From positions 1 through 32,500 of the forward strand of contig CABYTL010000008.1 in the NCBI GenBank assembly GCA_902521805.1: a stretch of DNA of 32,500 nt, in the 5' to 3' direction. Under the pieces are notes generated by a model. The model saw only the letters and a list, made by a program, of their open reading frames with translations. It made no database searches and was not told where the DNA came from. Of the stretch, positions 16,507 to 25,421 are shown in pieces. Numbering within the stretch: position 1 is the first letter of the stretch; every line of letters begins with the position of its first letter. This DNA is from an uncultured Pelagibacteraceae bacterium. GTDB taxonomy: Bacteria > Pseudomonadota > Alphaproteobacteria > Pelagibacterales > Pelagibacteraceae. The translations under genes and the position numbers were made by a program.

Positions 16507-17520
16507 TCAAATATCAATTTTTTTATTTCGAAAATCTAAGACTAATTTTTTTAATTCATTAAGTTTCATAAAATTATGGTTTGTGCCACTGGTATAACTA
16601 AAGTTTGTGTCAATAGTTTTGCATTTCATTTTTTTTTTGAGTAACATAATTTGCTTTTGATCTAAATTTGGATAGATCCTATAATGATCCTTGAACTCAA
16701 GTGTATTTTTTGCCTCTGCTTGACTAATTAGTTCTTCATGTATTTTTTCTCCAGGCCTAATACCTACGATTTCATAATGCTTTTTTTTACCTGTTATCGA
16801 TTCAATCAAATCTTTAATACGGAAACTTTTTAATTTAGGTACAATAATCTCTCCTCCAATTCCATCTTTAACACTATTTTCCACTAATTTAATTGCATCT
16901 TCCATTTCGATATTAAATCTAGTCATATCAGAGTGTGTCAATGGCAACTTTTTTTTATTTGTAAAATTATTTAAAAAAAATGGTATTACTGATCCCCTGC
17001 TTCCCATGACATTACCGTATCTAACAACTAGAAAACTTAAATCCCTTTTTCCTATTATATTATTCGCTGACAGAAATAATTTATCTGAGCATAATTTTGT
17101 TGCACCATACAAATTAATTGGAGATGAAGCCTTATCAGTTGATAACGCTATAACTTTTTTAACTCCAGTATCAATAGCGGCTTCTACTAAATTTTGCGCC
17201 CCAATAATATTTGTTTTAATAAATTCAAACGGATTATATTCAGCAGCAGGAACTTGTTTTAAAGCCGCAGCATGAATAACTATATCAATATCCTCTAATG
17301 CTCTCTTTAATCTATCTTTGTCTCTAATATCTCCTAAAAAATATCTAAGATTTGGATGTTGATATAATTTAGACTTCGACATTTCAAATTGCTTAAGCTC
17401 ATCTCTACTGAAAACAATAAGCCTCTTGAAACCTTTATGTCTCTTGACCATATTCTCAACAAAAGCTTTACCAAAACTTCCTGTACCACCAGTAACGAGT
17501 ATAGATTTATTTTTAAACAT
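16507..17520 (-). CDS. pseB: UDP-GlcNAc 4,6-dehydratase (inverting), PseB
   Basis: Extended SDR of 337 residues. PseB dehydrates UDP-GlcNAc and inverts C5, the first step to pseudaminic acid. The NADP motif TGGTGSFG is at 10-17. The catalytic set Asp129, Lys130, Tyr138 and Lys142 (LSTDK...NLYGATK) corresponds to D132, K133, Y141 and K145 of Helicobacter PseB. The blocks HAAALKQVP, NPFEFIKTN and GIRPGEKIHEELIS are also PseB-like, and the C-terminal FSYTSGTNHNF echoes PseB rather than the longer WbjB/CapE group. It is the first gene after a 124-base gap and heads the sub-block with the 6-dehydrogenase and both glycosyltransferases. Confidence 0.9.
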   Translation of the reverse strand: MFKNKSILVTGGTGSFGKAFVENMVKRHKGFKRLIVFSRDELKQFEMSKSKLYQHPNLRYFLGDIRDKDRLKRALEDIDIVIHAAALKQVPAAEYNPFEFIKTNIIGAQNLVEAAIDTGVKKVIALSTDKASSPINLYGATKLCSDKLFLSANNIIGKRDLSFLVVRYGNVMGSRGSVIPFFLNNFTNKKKLPLTHSDMTRFNIEMEDAIKLVENSVKDGIGGEIIVPKLKSFRIKDLIESITGKKKHYEIVGIRPGEKIHEELISQAEAKNTLEFKDHYRIYPNLDQKQIMLLKKKMKCKTIDTNFSYTSGTNHNFMKLNELKKLVLDFRNKKIDI

Positions 17521-17644
17521 TAATTTTAAATAAAATGTTTATACATATTACATAAAATAAATACTAGCATTTTTTGATGTCTACAATTGTAATAAATAAT
17601 ATCAAAATTAGAAAAAAAAATTTTCTTAATAATACATCATAAAC

Positions 17645-19012
17645 TTACTTAGGAGTAATTATTATTGATCTATCAGAGAGTATTTTATATTTAATTTTAT
17701 GCTCAATATTTAATAAACTCTGAAGTTTATCAATACGCTTGTACATATTTGATTTATCCAAATTTGGAAATTTATAATTCACAATTTTTTTTTTATGTGA
17801 AGTTGAAAATAAATTCTTTATAGCTCTACTGAATATTCCGTTATATTTCATAATTTTCAATGCAAACTGAAATTTGCTCCAATTGTTACTATTAGACAAA
17901 CTTGAGTCTCCTAAGCTTTCCCATACATTTATTATTTTTTTTGCTGCATGCTCATCATCTATGTAAATTTTTTTATCTACAACCTCTAAATCTGGTTCAA
18001 TTTTATCCTTAATATTTTCAGCAACGCCTTTATCAAATATTTCATTAACAACTTTTGATAACTCTTGTGGTGACTGTACATTATAACCTATTTTATTTGG
18101 TATTATTCTAGAAAAATTCCTCTCAAAGGGTGTGTATGTAATGACAGGTTTTTGTGATACGAAAGATTCAATTGCTGTAGTACATCCATTATGCATAACT
18201 GCAAAGGCATTATTTACCCACACTGAAATTGAGTCATTTCTTATAACTTTTATGTTAGGAATATTTTCAAAAAAAATTTTCCAAGTATCTATGTTTTCTG
18301 TTGGATGAGGACGTAAAACAATATCATATCCATTATTATTTTTTGCAAGATATTTGATAGCTTCTATAAAAGAAAATGCCATTTTATAATCTTCACCAAT
18401 GGTTCCAAAAAGTGTTTTTAGTGTTTCTGGATCTCTTTCAAAATATCCAGCTTCTTTATAAAATTTTATTATTTCATTAAAAGACATCATATTAAAAGCT
18501 CCCATATTTGATGAGACTAAAAGAAAGGGTTTTGGAATTTTTAAATTATTTGTATTCCAATAACTTGCAAAAAAAGGCTTCCATAAATCTACTCTTGGTG
18601 ACCCAGTCATAAAAATTTTCGATGAATGTTTAGGATAAATTTTTTTTAAAGTTTCTGTGTCCTCAGGACCCCACCCAAAAACTGCTGAGGATTGGCTTAA
18701 AGTTCGATCTGAATATCTAGAACTTGCAAATTTTTCATATCCTTCATCAACTAATCCTCCCTCCTCATCAATGCTTGTAATTTTTGAACCACTGTCTATC
18801 AAAGATTGATGTCTTGAAATTTTGCTATCTGAAGGTGTTAAAGATTTAGTATGGTAGATTCCAGGTGCCAATATTTTTCGTTTTAAACCTTTTATTATAC
18901 TTTCAAGGTCCGAAATTAAAACCTCATGTCCTCTAGCTGCTGCTAAAGTTCCTAGTAAAATTTTACTATCTAATTCTCTTGCAGAAATTTCAACATGCAA
19001 ATAAATATTCAT
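17645..19012 (-). CDS. Surface carbohydrate biosynthesis protein, GT-B-like
   Basis: This 455-residue protein resembles a family annotated as surface carbohydrate biosynthesis protein (TIGR04396-like, from memory). It starts MNIYLHVEISARELDSKILL and has ARGHEVLISD, TSIDEEGGLVDEGYEKF, FGWGPEDTETLKKIYP and MTGSPRVDLWKP. The second half has IVLRPHPTENIDTWK and a region ending MHNGCTTAIESFVSQKPVI, which looks like the donor-binding half of a GT-B glycosyltransferase or CDP-glycerophosphotransferase. No membrane segment is seen. Such genes often sit in nonulosonic acid loci, so transfer of that sugar is a fair guess but not shown. It has 124 bases before pseB on one side and the methyltransferase on the other. 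Confidence 0.72.
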   Translation of the reverse strand: MNIYLHVEISARELDSKILLGTLAAARGHEVLISDLESIIKGLKRKILAPGIYHTKSLTPSDSKISRHQSLIDSGSKITSIDEEGGLVDEGYEKFASSRYSDRTLSQSSAVFGWGPEDTETLKKIYPKHSSKIFMTGSPRVDLWKPFFASYWNTNNLKIPKPFLLVSSNMGAFNMMSFNEIIKFYKEAGYFERDPETLKTLFGTIGEDYKMAFSFIEAIKYLAKNNNGYDIVLRPHPTENIDTWKIFFENIPNIKVIRNDSISVWVNNAFAVMHNGCTTAIESFVSQKPVITYTPFERNFSRIIPNKIGYNVQSPQELSKVVNEIFDKGVAENIKDKIEPDLEVVDKKIYIDDEHAAKKIINVWESLGDSSLSNSNNWSKFQFALKIMKYNGIFSRAIKNLFSTSHKKKIVNYKFPNLDKSNMYKRIDKLQSLLNIEHKIKYKILSDRSIIITPK

Positions 19013-19072
19013 GAATTTCGTTATTTGTTATCTTTTTTCATTATAAAATATTCCTTTTCAAATTAAAGAATG

Positions 19073-19735
19073 TTAATTAATTTTTTTTAATACTGCAACT
19101 GTCACAAAATTTTCTCTCAACTTTTTACTTTTAGTAATTAAATATTTAGTTTTATACTCTAACTTTATTCTCGGATGCCAATCAAACATTTTTACATAGT
19201 CCATTTTTCTCGATTTGATTTTAGAGTTATGATGATATTTATTATATATTAGTCTAGGAATTATAAAGTCTTCAATTATAATCAACCCGTTTTTTTTTAA
19301 AACACGATAACACTCAGACCCTATTTTAAATAAATCATCGTCGTCACAAAGATACAAACAAAAACCAAATATTACAAAATCAAATTTACGATCTTCATAA
19401 TGTAATTTGCTAGCATCTCTGATAACTAAATTTAATTTAGGGTTATTTTTTTTTGCAAATTTTATAGCTGCAGAAGAGGGATCAATTCCAAAATAATTGT
19501 TATTTTTAAATTTCTTTTGTAAATAATTTAATCTTTGAGAGTCTCCACATCCTATCTCTAATATATTCTTTCTTTTTGAGGATAATAATTTTTTTTCTAT
19601 AGTTTTAGTTAATAAATCTTTTTTAAAATCTTTCTTATTTTCTTTATTTCTAAAATGATATGCATCACCCTCATTTTTAAAAAAAATCGCTTTCTGAGAA
19701 ACAAAAATTTCTTTTTTAGCTTTCATTTTAGTCAT
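19073..19735 (-). CDS. SAM-dependent class I methyltransferase
   Basis: 220-residue protein with the Rossmann-like methyltransferase core. Motif I is NILEIGCGDSQRL at about residues 57-69, the acidic loop end is YFGIDPSSAAI, and motif IV is FDFVIFGFCLYLCDDDDL. YRVLKKNGLIIIEDF follows. The N-terminal 50 residues are lysine-rich (an alternative ATG lies three codons in, at 19726). By context it probably methylates a surface sugar or a lipid-linked glycan. It is transcribed away from pseI, so the 156-base region between them should hold divergent promoters. Confidence 0.85.
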   Translation of the reverse strand: MTKMKAKKEIFVSQKAIFFKNEGDAYHFRNKENKKDFKKDLLTKTIEKKLLSSKRKNILEIGCGDSQRLNYLQKKFKNNNYFGIDPSSAAIKFAKKNNPKLNLVIRDASKLHYEDRKFDFVIFGFCLYLCDDDDLFKIGSECYRVLKKNGLIIIEDFIIPRLIYNKYHHNSKIKSRKMDYVKMFDWHPRIKLEYKTKYLITKSKKLRENFVTVAVLKKIN

Positions 19736-19891
19736 TATTTTTACTCAAATTGGGTAGCATTAATCTATCATCTAATTGCAAACACAATTTAAAATTAATT
19801 TTTCATTCAATTTTTATATAGGTTTATATTGATAAATTGATTATATGTAAAAAAAATTGTCAAAATTAAGATTTAAAAAATATAAATATTA
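19736..19891. promoter_or_regulatory. Divergent control region of the island
   Basis: This 156-base, almost pure A/T gap separates the leftward block (methyltransferase to WecA-like) from the rightward block (pseI to neuA-like). On the + strand TTGTCA (19857-19862) and TATAAA (19881-19886) are 18 bases apart and would give a nearly leaderless pseI transcript. No convincing minus-strand promoter could be picked. Confidence 0.35.
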
Positions 19892-20971
19892 ATGACTGAA
19901 AGCTTAAAAAAGGTTTGTAAAAAAATAAAATTAACAAAAAAAATTACAATTTCTAATAACCATAAATGTTTTGTTGTTGCAGAAATTTCTGCCAATCATG
20001 GGGGTAATTTAAATATTTTAAAAAAAACAATACTCGCAGCCAAAAAGGCAGGTGTGAATGCAGTAAAAATTCAAAGTTATCAGGCAGAAACTATTACTTT
20101 GAAAAGTAAAAATAAGCACTTTTTAATTGATGACAATTCAATTTGGAAAAATCAACAATTATACAATTTATACAAAAGGGCAGAAACTCCATTTAGATGG
20201 CATGAAGAAATTTTTACTTTTGCAAAAAAGAATAATATATTTTGTTTTTCTGCACCCTTTGATTTATCTGCAGTAAGTCTTTTAGAAAAATTAAAATGTC
20301 CAATGTATAAAATAGCTTCGCCTGAAATTGAGGACACTCAATTAATCGAAAAAATTGCCAGGACAAAAAAGCCTATTATTATCAGTACAGGAATAGCTAA
20401 TGAAAATGATATTAAAAATGCTTTAAAAATTTGTTTGAATAATAACAATCGTAAAATTATTCTTCTAAATTGTATTTCTAGTTATCCAGCTAAAGATTCA
20501 GAATTGAATTTAAAATATATAAATGTGTTAAAAAAATATTCAAATATAGTTGGATATTCTGACCACAGCGTCTCTGATTTACCTAGTATAATATCGTTAG
20601 CTTATGGTGCCAAAGTGATTGAGAAGCATTTTATTTTAAATAAAAAAATTAAAAGTCCAGATAGTAAATTCTCTTATGATCCAAGACAATTGTCTAATTT
20701 AATTAATCAGATAAGAGCTACTGAAATCATGATGGGGAGTGAAGATATAAATAAAAAAAAGATAATTTCTAAAAAATTAAAGACAGTAACAAGATCAATT
20801 TTCTACTCTAATAACATTAAAAAAGGAGAGAGAATTTCAATCAAAAATATTAAATCTGTTAGACCAGGAACTGGTTTAAAGCTTTCTTATTTTAAAAAAA
20901 TTATAGGAAAAAAAGTAAATAAAAATTGTAAATTTGGAGATCCAGTAAAAATTAAAGATATAATTTTGTAA
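19892..20971 (+). CDS. pseI: Pseudaminic acid synthase-like (NeuB/PseI family)
   Basis: 359-residue enzyme that condenses phosphoenolpyruvate with a 6-carbon amino sugar to make a nine-carbon nonulosonic acid. A TIM barrel covers residues 28-270, starting VVAEISANHGGNL, with YKIASPEIED, KPIIISTGIA, YSDHSVSDL and VIEKHFILNK. An SAF (antifreeze-like) domain follows from about residue 295, with KKGERISIKNIKSVRPGTGL. The sequence AETPFRWHEEIFTFAKKN resembles PseI more than sialic or legionaminic acid synthases. With PseB and PseG in the island, a pseudaminic-type product is likely. It heads the rightward operon. Confidence 0.9.
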   Translation: MTESLKKVCKKIKLTKKITISNNHKCFVVAEISANHGGNLNILKKTILAAKKAGVNAVKIQSYQAETITLKSKNKHFLIDDNSIWKNQQLYNLYKRAETPFRWHEEIFTFAKKNNIFCFSAPFDLSAVSLLEKLKCPMYKIASPEIEDTQLIEKIARTKKPIIISTGIANENDIKNALKICLNNNNRKIILLNCISSYPAKDSELNLKYINVLKKYSNIVGYSDHSVSDLPSIISLAYGAKVIEKHFILNKKIKSPDSKFSYDPRQLSNLINQIRATEIMMGSEDINKKKIISKKLKTVTRSIFYSNNIKKGERISIKNIKSVRPGTGLKLSYFKKIIGKKVNKNCKFGDPVKIKDIIL

Positions 20972-20976
20972 ATTTG

Positions 20977-21828
20977 ATGAAGAAATATGAATATTTAGTC
21001 CTAGGTTCAAATGGTCTTCTAGGCTCAAATGTAATTAAGGTACTAAAAAAAAAGAAGTTAAGCTACTTTACCGTAGCAAGAAAAAAATCAAATTTTAATC
21101 TTAACTTAAAATTTTTTAATAAATTAAAAAAAATTTTTTTAAAAAATAAATTTAATGTTGTGATAAATTGTGCTGGTATTATTGATATCGATTATTGTGA
21201 AAAACATTTTAAAAGTGCATTAATCATAAATTGTTTACTCGTAAAATTTTTAACTAAAATGTCAAAAAAATATAATTTAAAATTAGTTCAAATTTCCACT
21301 GATCACGTTTATAAAGGCGCAAAATTTAAGCTAAATTCCGAAAAGAGTAAAATTTTTGCAATAAATAAGTATGCAAAAACAAAAATCCTCTCTGAAAAAT
21401 ATCCTAAGAAATTAAAACGCTACTTAATAATAAGAACAAATTTTACAGGAAAAAGAAATGATACATTTATCAATTGGGTAATAAATTCAGTTAAAAAAAA
21501 GGGGGTAATTGATTTATTTAATGACATGTATACGTCAACAATAGATGTAACAAGCTGTGCTAATATAATTGTGGATCTTTGTTCATTAAACACCAAAGGT
21601 ATTTATAACATTGGAACAAGAAATTCCATATCTAAGGAAAAGTTTGCAATTAAAGTATACAAAAAATTAAAAAGAAATTTTAATTACAGGAGCGTTAGTT
21701 GTGATATACACAACACCCCGAGGGGGAAAAATTTAGGACTAAACGTACAAAAAATTGAAAAAAAAATTGGATACAAAATGCCGACATCCGATCAAGCAAT
21801 TAATAATTTAATAAAAGAGTATAAATGA
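20977..21828 (+). CDS. RmlD-like sugar-nucleotide reductase (SDR)
   Basis: 283-residue protein of the dTDP-4-dehydrorhamnose reductase family. These SDRs reduce a keto group of a nucleotide-linked deoxysugar. The Rossmann strand YLVLGSNGLLGSNVIKVL is at the N terminus. NCAGIIDIDYCEKHFKSA, QISTDHVYKG and the catalytic Tyr-Lys pair in NKYAKTK follow. RTNFTGKRNDTFINW and GIYNIGTRNSISKEKFA complete the family pattern. The start should be ATG 20977, since the TTG at 20974 only adds one residue. It lies five bases after pseI and overlaps the carbamoyltransferase by four. The substrate is unknown: it need not be rhamnose, as no RmlABC is present. Confidence 0.84.
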   Translation: MKKYEYLVLGSNGLLGSNVIKVLKKKKLSYFTVARKKSNFNLNLKFFNKLKKIFLKNKFNVVINCAGIIDIDYCEKHFKSALIINCLLVKFLTKMSKKYNLKLVQISTDHVYKGAKFKLNSEKSKIFAINKYAKTKILSEKYPKKLKRYLIIRTNFTGKRNDTFINWVINSVKKKGVIDLFNDMYTSTIDVTSCANIIVDLCSLNTKGIYNIGTRNSISKEKFAIKVYKKLKRNFNYRSVSCDIHNTPRGKNLGLNVQKIEKKIGYKMPTSDQAINNLIKEYK

Positions 21829-23507
21829 AAATTTTAGGTATAAACTATTTATCAGAGTCATCTGTGGCATTAATCGAAAATGGAAAAGTTAAATACGCAA
21901 TAAGTGAAGAAAGACTGAATAGGATTAAAAATTGGTGGGGAAATCCTTTTAAGGCAGTCAATTATGTTCTTAAAGAAACAAATAATACAATTAAAGATAT
22001 AAATATTTTTTCATCGCACGGAGAAGCAAGTATTTATGGTTCTAACAATGAAAAAATTATTTTGAACAAAATAAAGGAAATTAAGTCATCTAAACTTTTT
22101 AAAAAAAAAAGAAAATCTCAAATAAATTTTTTACAAAAAAGATTTGAACACGAGAAAAATGCTTTAAAAAGAAATTTAAACAATATCTTATCTTTAAAAA
22201 AAAAATTTAAAAATATAGAGATACATGATCACCATAAGTCTCATGCAGCCTCAGCATATTTTTATTCTGGTTGGAAAACTTGTTATATTTTAACTATAGA
22301 TGGATGGGGCGATAATTATTCTTCAAAACTTTACTTCGCTCAAAATGGAAAATTGGATTTAGTTTCTAAAACAAGCTCATTAGACTCTCTTGGGTATTTT
22401 TACGGAAGTATAACAAAACTTTTAGGTTTTAAGCCACATCGACATGAAGGAAAAATTTTAGGACTTGCTGCATATGGAGATTACAAAAAAGCTTATACTT
22501 TTGTTTCAAAAATGATTTCTTATGATAAAACAAAAAAATGTTTTAAAGGGAACTTTGAAAAAGGTTTTTATTTATCACAATTTAATAACCCAAATATTAA
22601 TTTTTTAAAGAAAAAATATAATAGAGAGGATATAGCAGCTGCAGCTCAAAGAAGAATAGAGGAAGTAGTCATAGAGTTTATTAAAGATAATATTAAAAAA
22701 AAAACCAAGCTTGCTTTAGCGGGTGGAGTATTTTCAAATGTTAAAATCAACCAGAAAATCTCAGAGTTAAAAAATATCAAAGAAATCTTTGTTTATCCTA
22801 ATATGGGTGATGGTGGTCTTGCGGTAGGGTGTGCAATTTTATCTTATAATAATAGAAAAAAATTTATACCACAAAAAACACTTTCAATGTATTTAGGTCC
22901 AAAGTTTTCAAATAACCAAATTCTAAACGAAATTAAAAAAAATAATCTTAAATATAAAAGAATAAAGAACCCAGAAAAATATTTAGCAGAAAAGTTATAT
23001 CAAGGTTTTGTTGTTGCTTGCTTTCAAGGCAGAATGGAATTTGGTCCTAGAGCTTTAGGTAATAGAAGTATTTTAGTATCGACCCACGATAAAACAGTTA
23101 ATGATTGGTTAAATAAAAAACTAAAAAGAACTGAATTTATGCCTTTTGCTCCAATTACTCTAAAAAAATTTGCAAATAAGATGTATAAAAATTTAGAAAA
23201 TAAAAAAAAGGCAATTAAATTTATGACGGTAACAACTGAATGCACTAATAAAGCAATTAAGATTTCCCCTGCGGCTATTCATATTGATAACACGGCAAGA
23301 CCACAAATAATAGAGAAAAAAGATAATCAAAAAATATATAAAATTTTAAACGAATATTATAAAATTTCTAAAATACCTAACCTGATTAATACTAGTTTCA
23401 ATGTCCATGAGGAACCAATTGTTTGTAATCCAAATGATGCTGTAAGAGCTTATAGAACCAGTAAGATAGATTATCTTTTTATTGGAGATTATATAATTGA
23501 AAAATAA
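21825..23507 (+). CDS. NodU/CmcH-type O-carbamoyltransferase
   Basis: 560-residue carbamoyltransferase that would add a carbamoyl group from carbamoyl phosphate to a sugar hydroxyl through an adenylate. The N-terminal Kae1-like domain contains metal-binding HHKSH (residues 136-140), LTIDGWGDNYS and RHEGKILGLAAYG. LALAGGVFSNVKIN and NMGDGGLAVGCAIL follow. The C-terminal domain starts near residue 380 and has QGRMEFGPRALGNRSIL and INTSFNVHEEPIV, which mark NodU and GdmN. It overlaps the RmlD-like gene by four bases and precedes pseG by 14, so it probably decorates the island nonulosonate or another sugar of the same glycan. Confidence 0.9.
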   Translation: MKILGINYLSESSVALIENGKVKYAISEERLNRIKNWWGNPFKAVNYVLKETNNTIKDINIFSSHGEASIYGSNNEKIILNKIKEIKSSKLFKKKRKSQINFLQKRFEHEKNALKRNLNNILSLKKKFKNIEIHDHHKSHAASAYFYSGWKTCYILTIDGWGDNYSSKLYFAQNGKLDLVSKTSSLDSLGYFYGSITKLLGFKPHRHEGKILGLAAYGDYKKAYTFVSKMISYDKTKKCFKGNFEKGFYLSQFNNPNINFLKKKYNREDIAAAAQRRIEEVVIEFIKDNIKKKTKLALAGGVFSNVKINQKISELKNIKEIFVYPNMGDGGLAVGCAILSYNNRKKFIPQKTLSMYLGPKFSNNQILNEIKKNNLKYKRIKNPEKYLAEKLYQGFVVACFQGRMEFGPRALGNRSILVSTHDKTVNDWLNKKLKRTEFMPFAPITLKKFANKMYKNLENKKKAIKFMTVTTECTNKAIKISPAAIHIDNTARPQIIEKKDNQKIYKILNEYYKISKIPNLINTSFNVHEEPIVCNPNDAVRAYRTSKIDYLFIGDYIIEK

Positions 23508-23521
23508 ATCTTTAGTTTGAA

Positions 23522-24556
23522 ATGAAAAATGTAGGATTTTTTTTTGAGGCCAATTATAAAATTGGTGGTGGTCATTTTTGGAGATGTTTTAACCTTGCGA
23601 AAATATTGAAAAAAAATGAACGAAAATTTTTTTTTCTTTCAAAAGATCTAGATAAAAATTATATTAAAATCCTTAAAAAGGAAAAATTTAATTACATTAG
23701 AATTAAAAGTCTCAAAAATTTTTCAGAACTGAAAAAAAAAATTTTAAATTTTGACCTTAACGTTTTTGTGTCAGATTATTATAATTTAAATGAAAATTTA
23801 AAAAAAAAAATCAGAAACTTTGTAAGAACATTTGTTGTAATTGACGATTACAGTAATAAAAGACATTTTTGTGATGTATTTATAAATAACAATTTTATTT
23901 CAAATAAGATAAAATCAAGAATAAAAAAATTTAATCCAAATACAAAGTTACTACTTGGAACAAAATATTTCATCCAACCCTATAAATTATCAATTCCAAA
24001 GCATATCAGTGAAAAAAAAATTAAAAATATTTTTGTTTTTTTTGGTTCATCAGATCCATCAAACGAGACTACAAAATTTATTAAGGCAATAAAAAATTTC
24101 AAGAATAACAAATTTTTTATTTTAATAGGTAAATTAAATAAAAATTATAAAAAAATAAAAAAATTATCTTTGAATAAAAAAAATATTAAAATTTTTTACA
24201 ACTTAACTAATATTGAAACAATCAAATTAATGAAAAATAAAGACCTTTCTTTTGGAGCAGGTGGTATCAACCTAATTGAAAGACTATTTCTAGGCTTGCC
24301 CTCTATAGTAATATGTAATGCAAATAATCAAAAAGAAGCTTTAAGTGAGCTTAAAAATAAAAAAGTTATACATTTTTTAGGTTATAAAAATAAAGTCAAC
24401 AAGTTATCAATTATTAAATGTTTAAAGAATTTTATAAATAAACCAAAACTAGCAAACAACTTGTTAAAAAAAAGTATCAAATACTTTAAAATTAAAAATA
24501 CTTCAGTTTTATTAAGAGAAGAATTAGACAAAATAATCAGCATTCATGAAAAATAA
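23522..24556 (+). CDS. pseG: PseG-like UDP-sugar hydrolase
   Basis: 344-residue GT-B fold protein. PseG removes UDP from UDP-2,4-diacetamido-2,4,6-trideoxy-altrose, giving the sugar used by PseI. The start VGFFFEANYKIGGGHFWRCF matches the PseG nucleotide loop, with the catalytic-region GGGH. VVIDDY, IFVFFGSSDPSNET and FGAGGINLIERLFLGLPSIV are conserved in the second domain. N-terminal residues are much richer in lysine than in known enzymes. It lies between the carbamoyltransferase and the aldo/keto reductase, overlapping the latter by 11 bases. Its presence implies a UDP-linked 2,4-diamino sugar made by enzymes only partly seen in the window. Confidence 0.86.
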   Translation: MKNVGFFFEANYKIGGGHFWRCFNLAKILKKNERKFFFLSKDLDKNYIKILKKEKFNYIRIKSLKNFSELKKKILNFDLNVFVSDYYNLNENLKKKIRNFVRTFVVIDDYSNKRHFCDVFINNNFISNKIKSRIKKFNPNTKLLLGTKYFIQPYKLSIPKHISEKKIKNIFVFFGSSDPSNETTKFIKAIKNFKNNKFFILIGKLNKNYKKIKKLSLNKKNIKIFYNLTNIETIKLMKNKDLSFGAGGINLIERLFLGLPSIVICNANNQKEALSELKNKKVIHFLGYKNKVNKLSIIKCLKNFINKPKLANNLLKKSIKYFKIKNTSVLLREELDKIISIHEK

Positions 24557-25421
24557 ATACAAAAAAATTATTTTAGGTACTGCTCAATTTGGTATGAAAT
24601 ATGGAATAGCAAATAAAAAAGGTAGGATCAAAACAATTGAAATAAAAAAAATACTAAATTTTCTGCAGAAAAGAAAAATAAACTATCTAGATACAGCAAA
24701 CGCATATAAAGTAAGCGAGAATGAAATTGGTAAATATTTCAAAAGAAATAAAAAAAAATTTAAAGTAATCACAAAATACTCTATTAAAGGTCAAAGAAAT
24801 ATTTTGTCTCAATTTAGAACCTCATTTTTGTCTTTAGGCTATTTACCTGATACTGTTTTGGCCCATAATCATCATGATTACCTTGATCCATTATTTCATA
24901 AACAAATTAAGATTTTAAGAAGAAAATACTCTATCAAGAATATTGGAGTATCAGTTTATAATATAAGTGAGTTACAAAAAATCTTAAAATATAAAAAACC
25001 TGATATAATACAAGTTCCTATTAATATTCTAGATAAAAGATTTATAAACAAAAAAATAATCAAAATAATCAAAAAAAAATCAATTAAAATTTTTGGTAGA
25101 TCAATTTTTTTACAGGGATTGCTTTTTAAAAAAAAAGAATACATTTTTAAAAATTTTAGAAATGTTAAAAAAAAATATTTGTTGCTTCAGAAAATTGCAA
25201 AAAATGAAAATGTTTCTTTAAGTGAACTATCGTTAATTTGGGTAAATAACCTCAGGCATATTGATAAAATAATAATAGGAGTAGACTCTTTAGAGCAACT
25301 TAAAAAAAATATGATAATAATTAAGAAAAAAATTTCAAAAAAGTCTCTTTTACAAATTGAAAAAATTAATCTAAATAATAATAAGATTATAATTCCTTAT
25401 TTATGGAAAATAAAACAGTAG
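24546..25421 (+). CDS. Aldo/keto reductase family protein
   Basis: 291-residue NAD(P)H-dependent reductase with a TIM-barrel fold. The tetrad is readable: Asp49 and Tyr54 in YLDTANAYKVSE, Lys77 in VITKYS, and His108 in VLAHNHHDYL. LGTAQFGMKYGIAN at the start is typical of the aldo/keto reductases found in pseudaminic-type loci. NIGVSVYNISEL and DIIQVPINILDKRF form the later strands. Its step is unknown; it could act on a nonulosonate, its precursor or a carbamoylated sugar. It overlaps pseG by 11 bases and the fusion gene by 19, which suggests strict co-expression. Confidence 0.88.
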   Translation: MKNKYKKIILGTAQFGMKYGIANKKGRIKTIEIKKILNFLQKRKINYLDTANAYKVSENEIGKYFKRNKKKFKVITKYSIKGQRNILSQFRTSFLSLGYLPDTVLAHNHHDYLDPLFHKQIKILRRKYSIKNIGVSVYNISELQKILKYKKPDIIQVPINILDKRFINKKIIKIIKKKSIKIFGRSIFLQGLLFKKKEYIFKNFRNVKKKYLLLQKIAKNENVSLSELSLIWVNNLRHIDKIIIGVDSLEQLKKNMIIIKKKISKKSLLQIEKINLNNNKIIIPYLWKIKQ

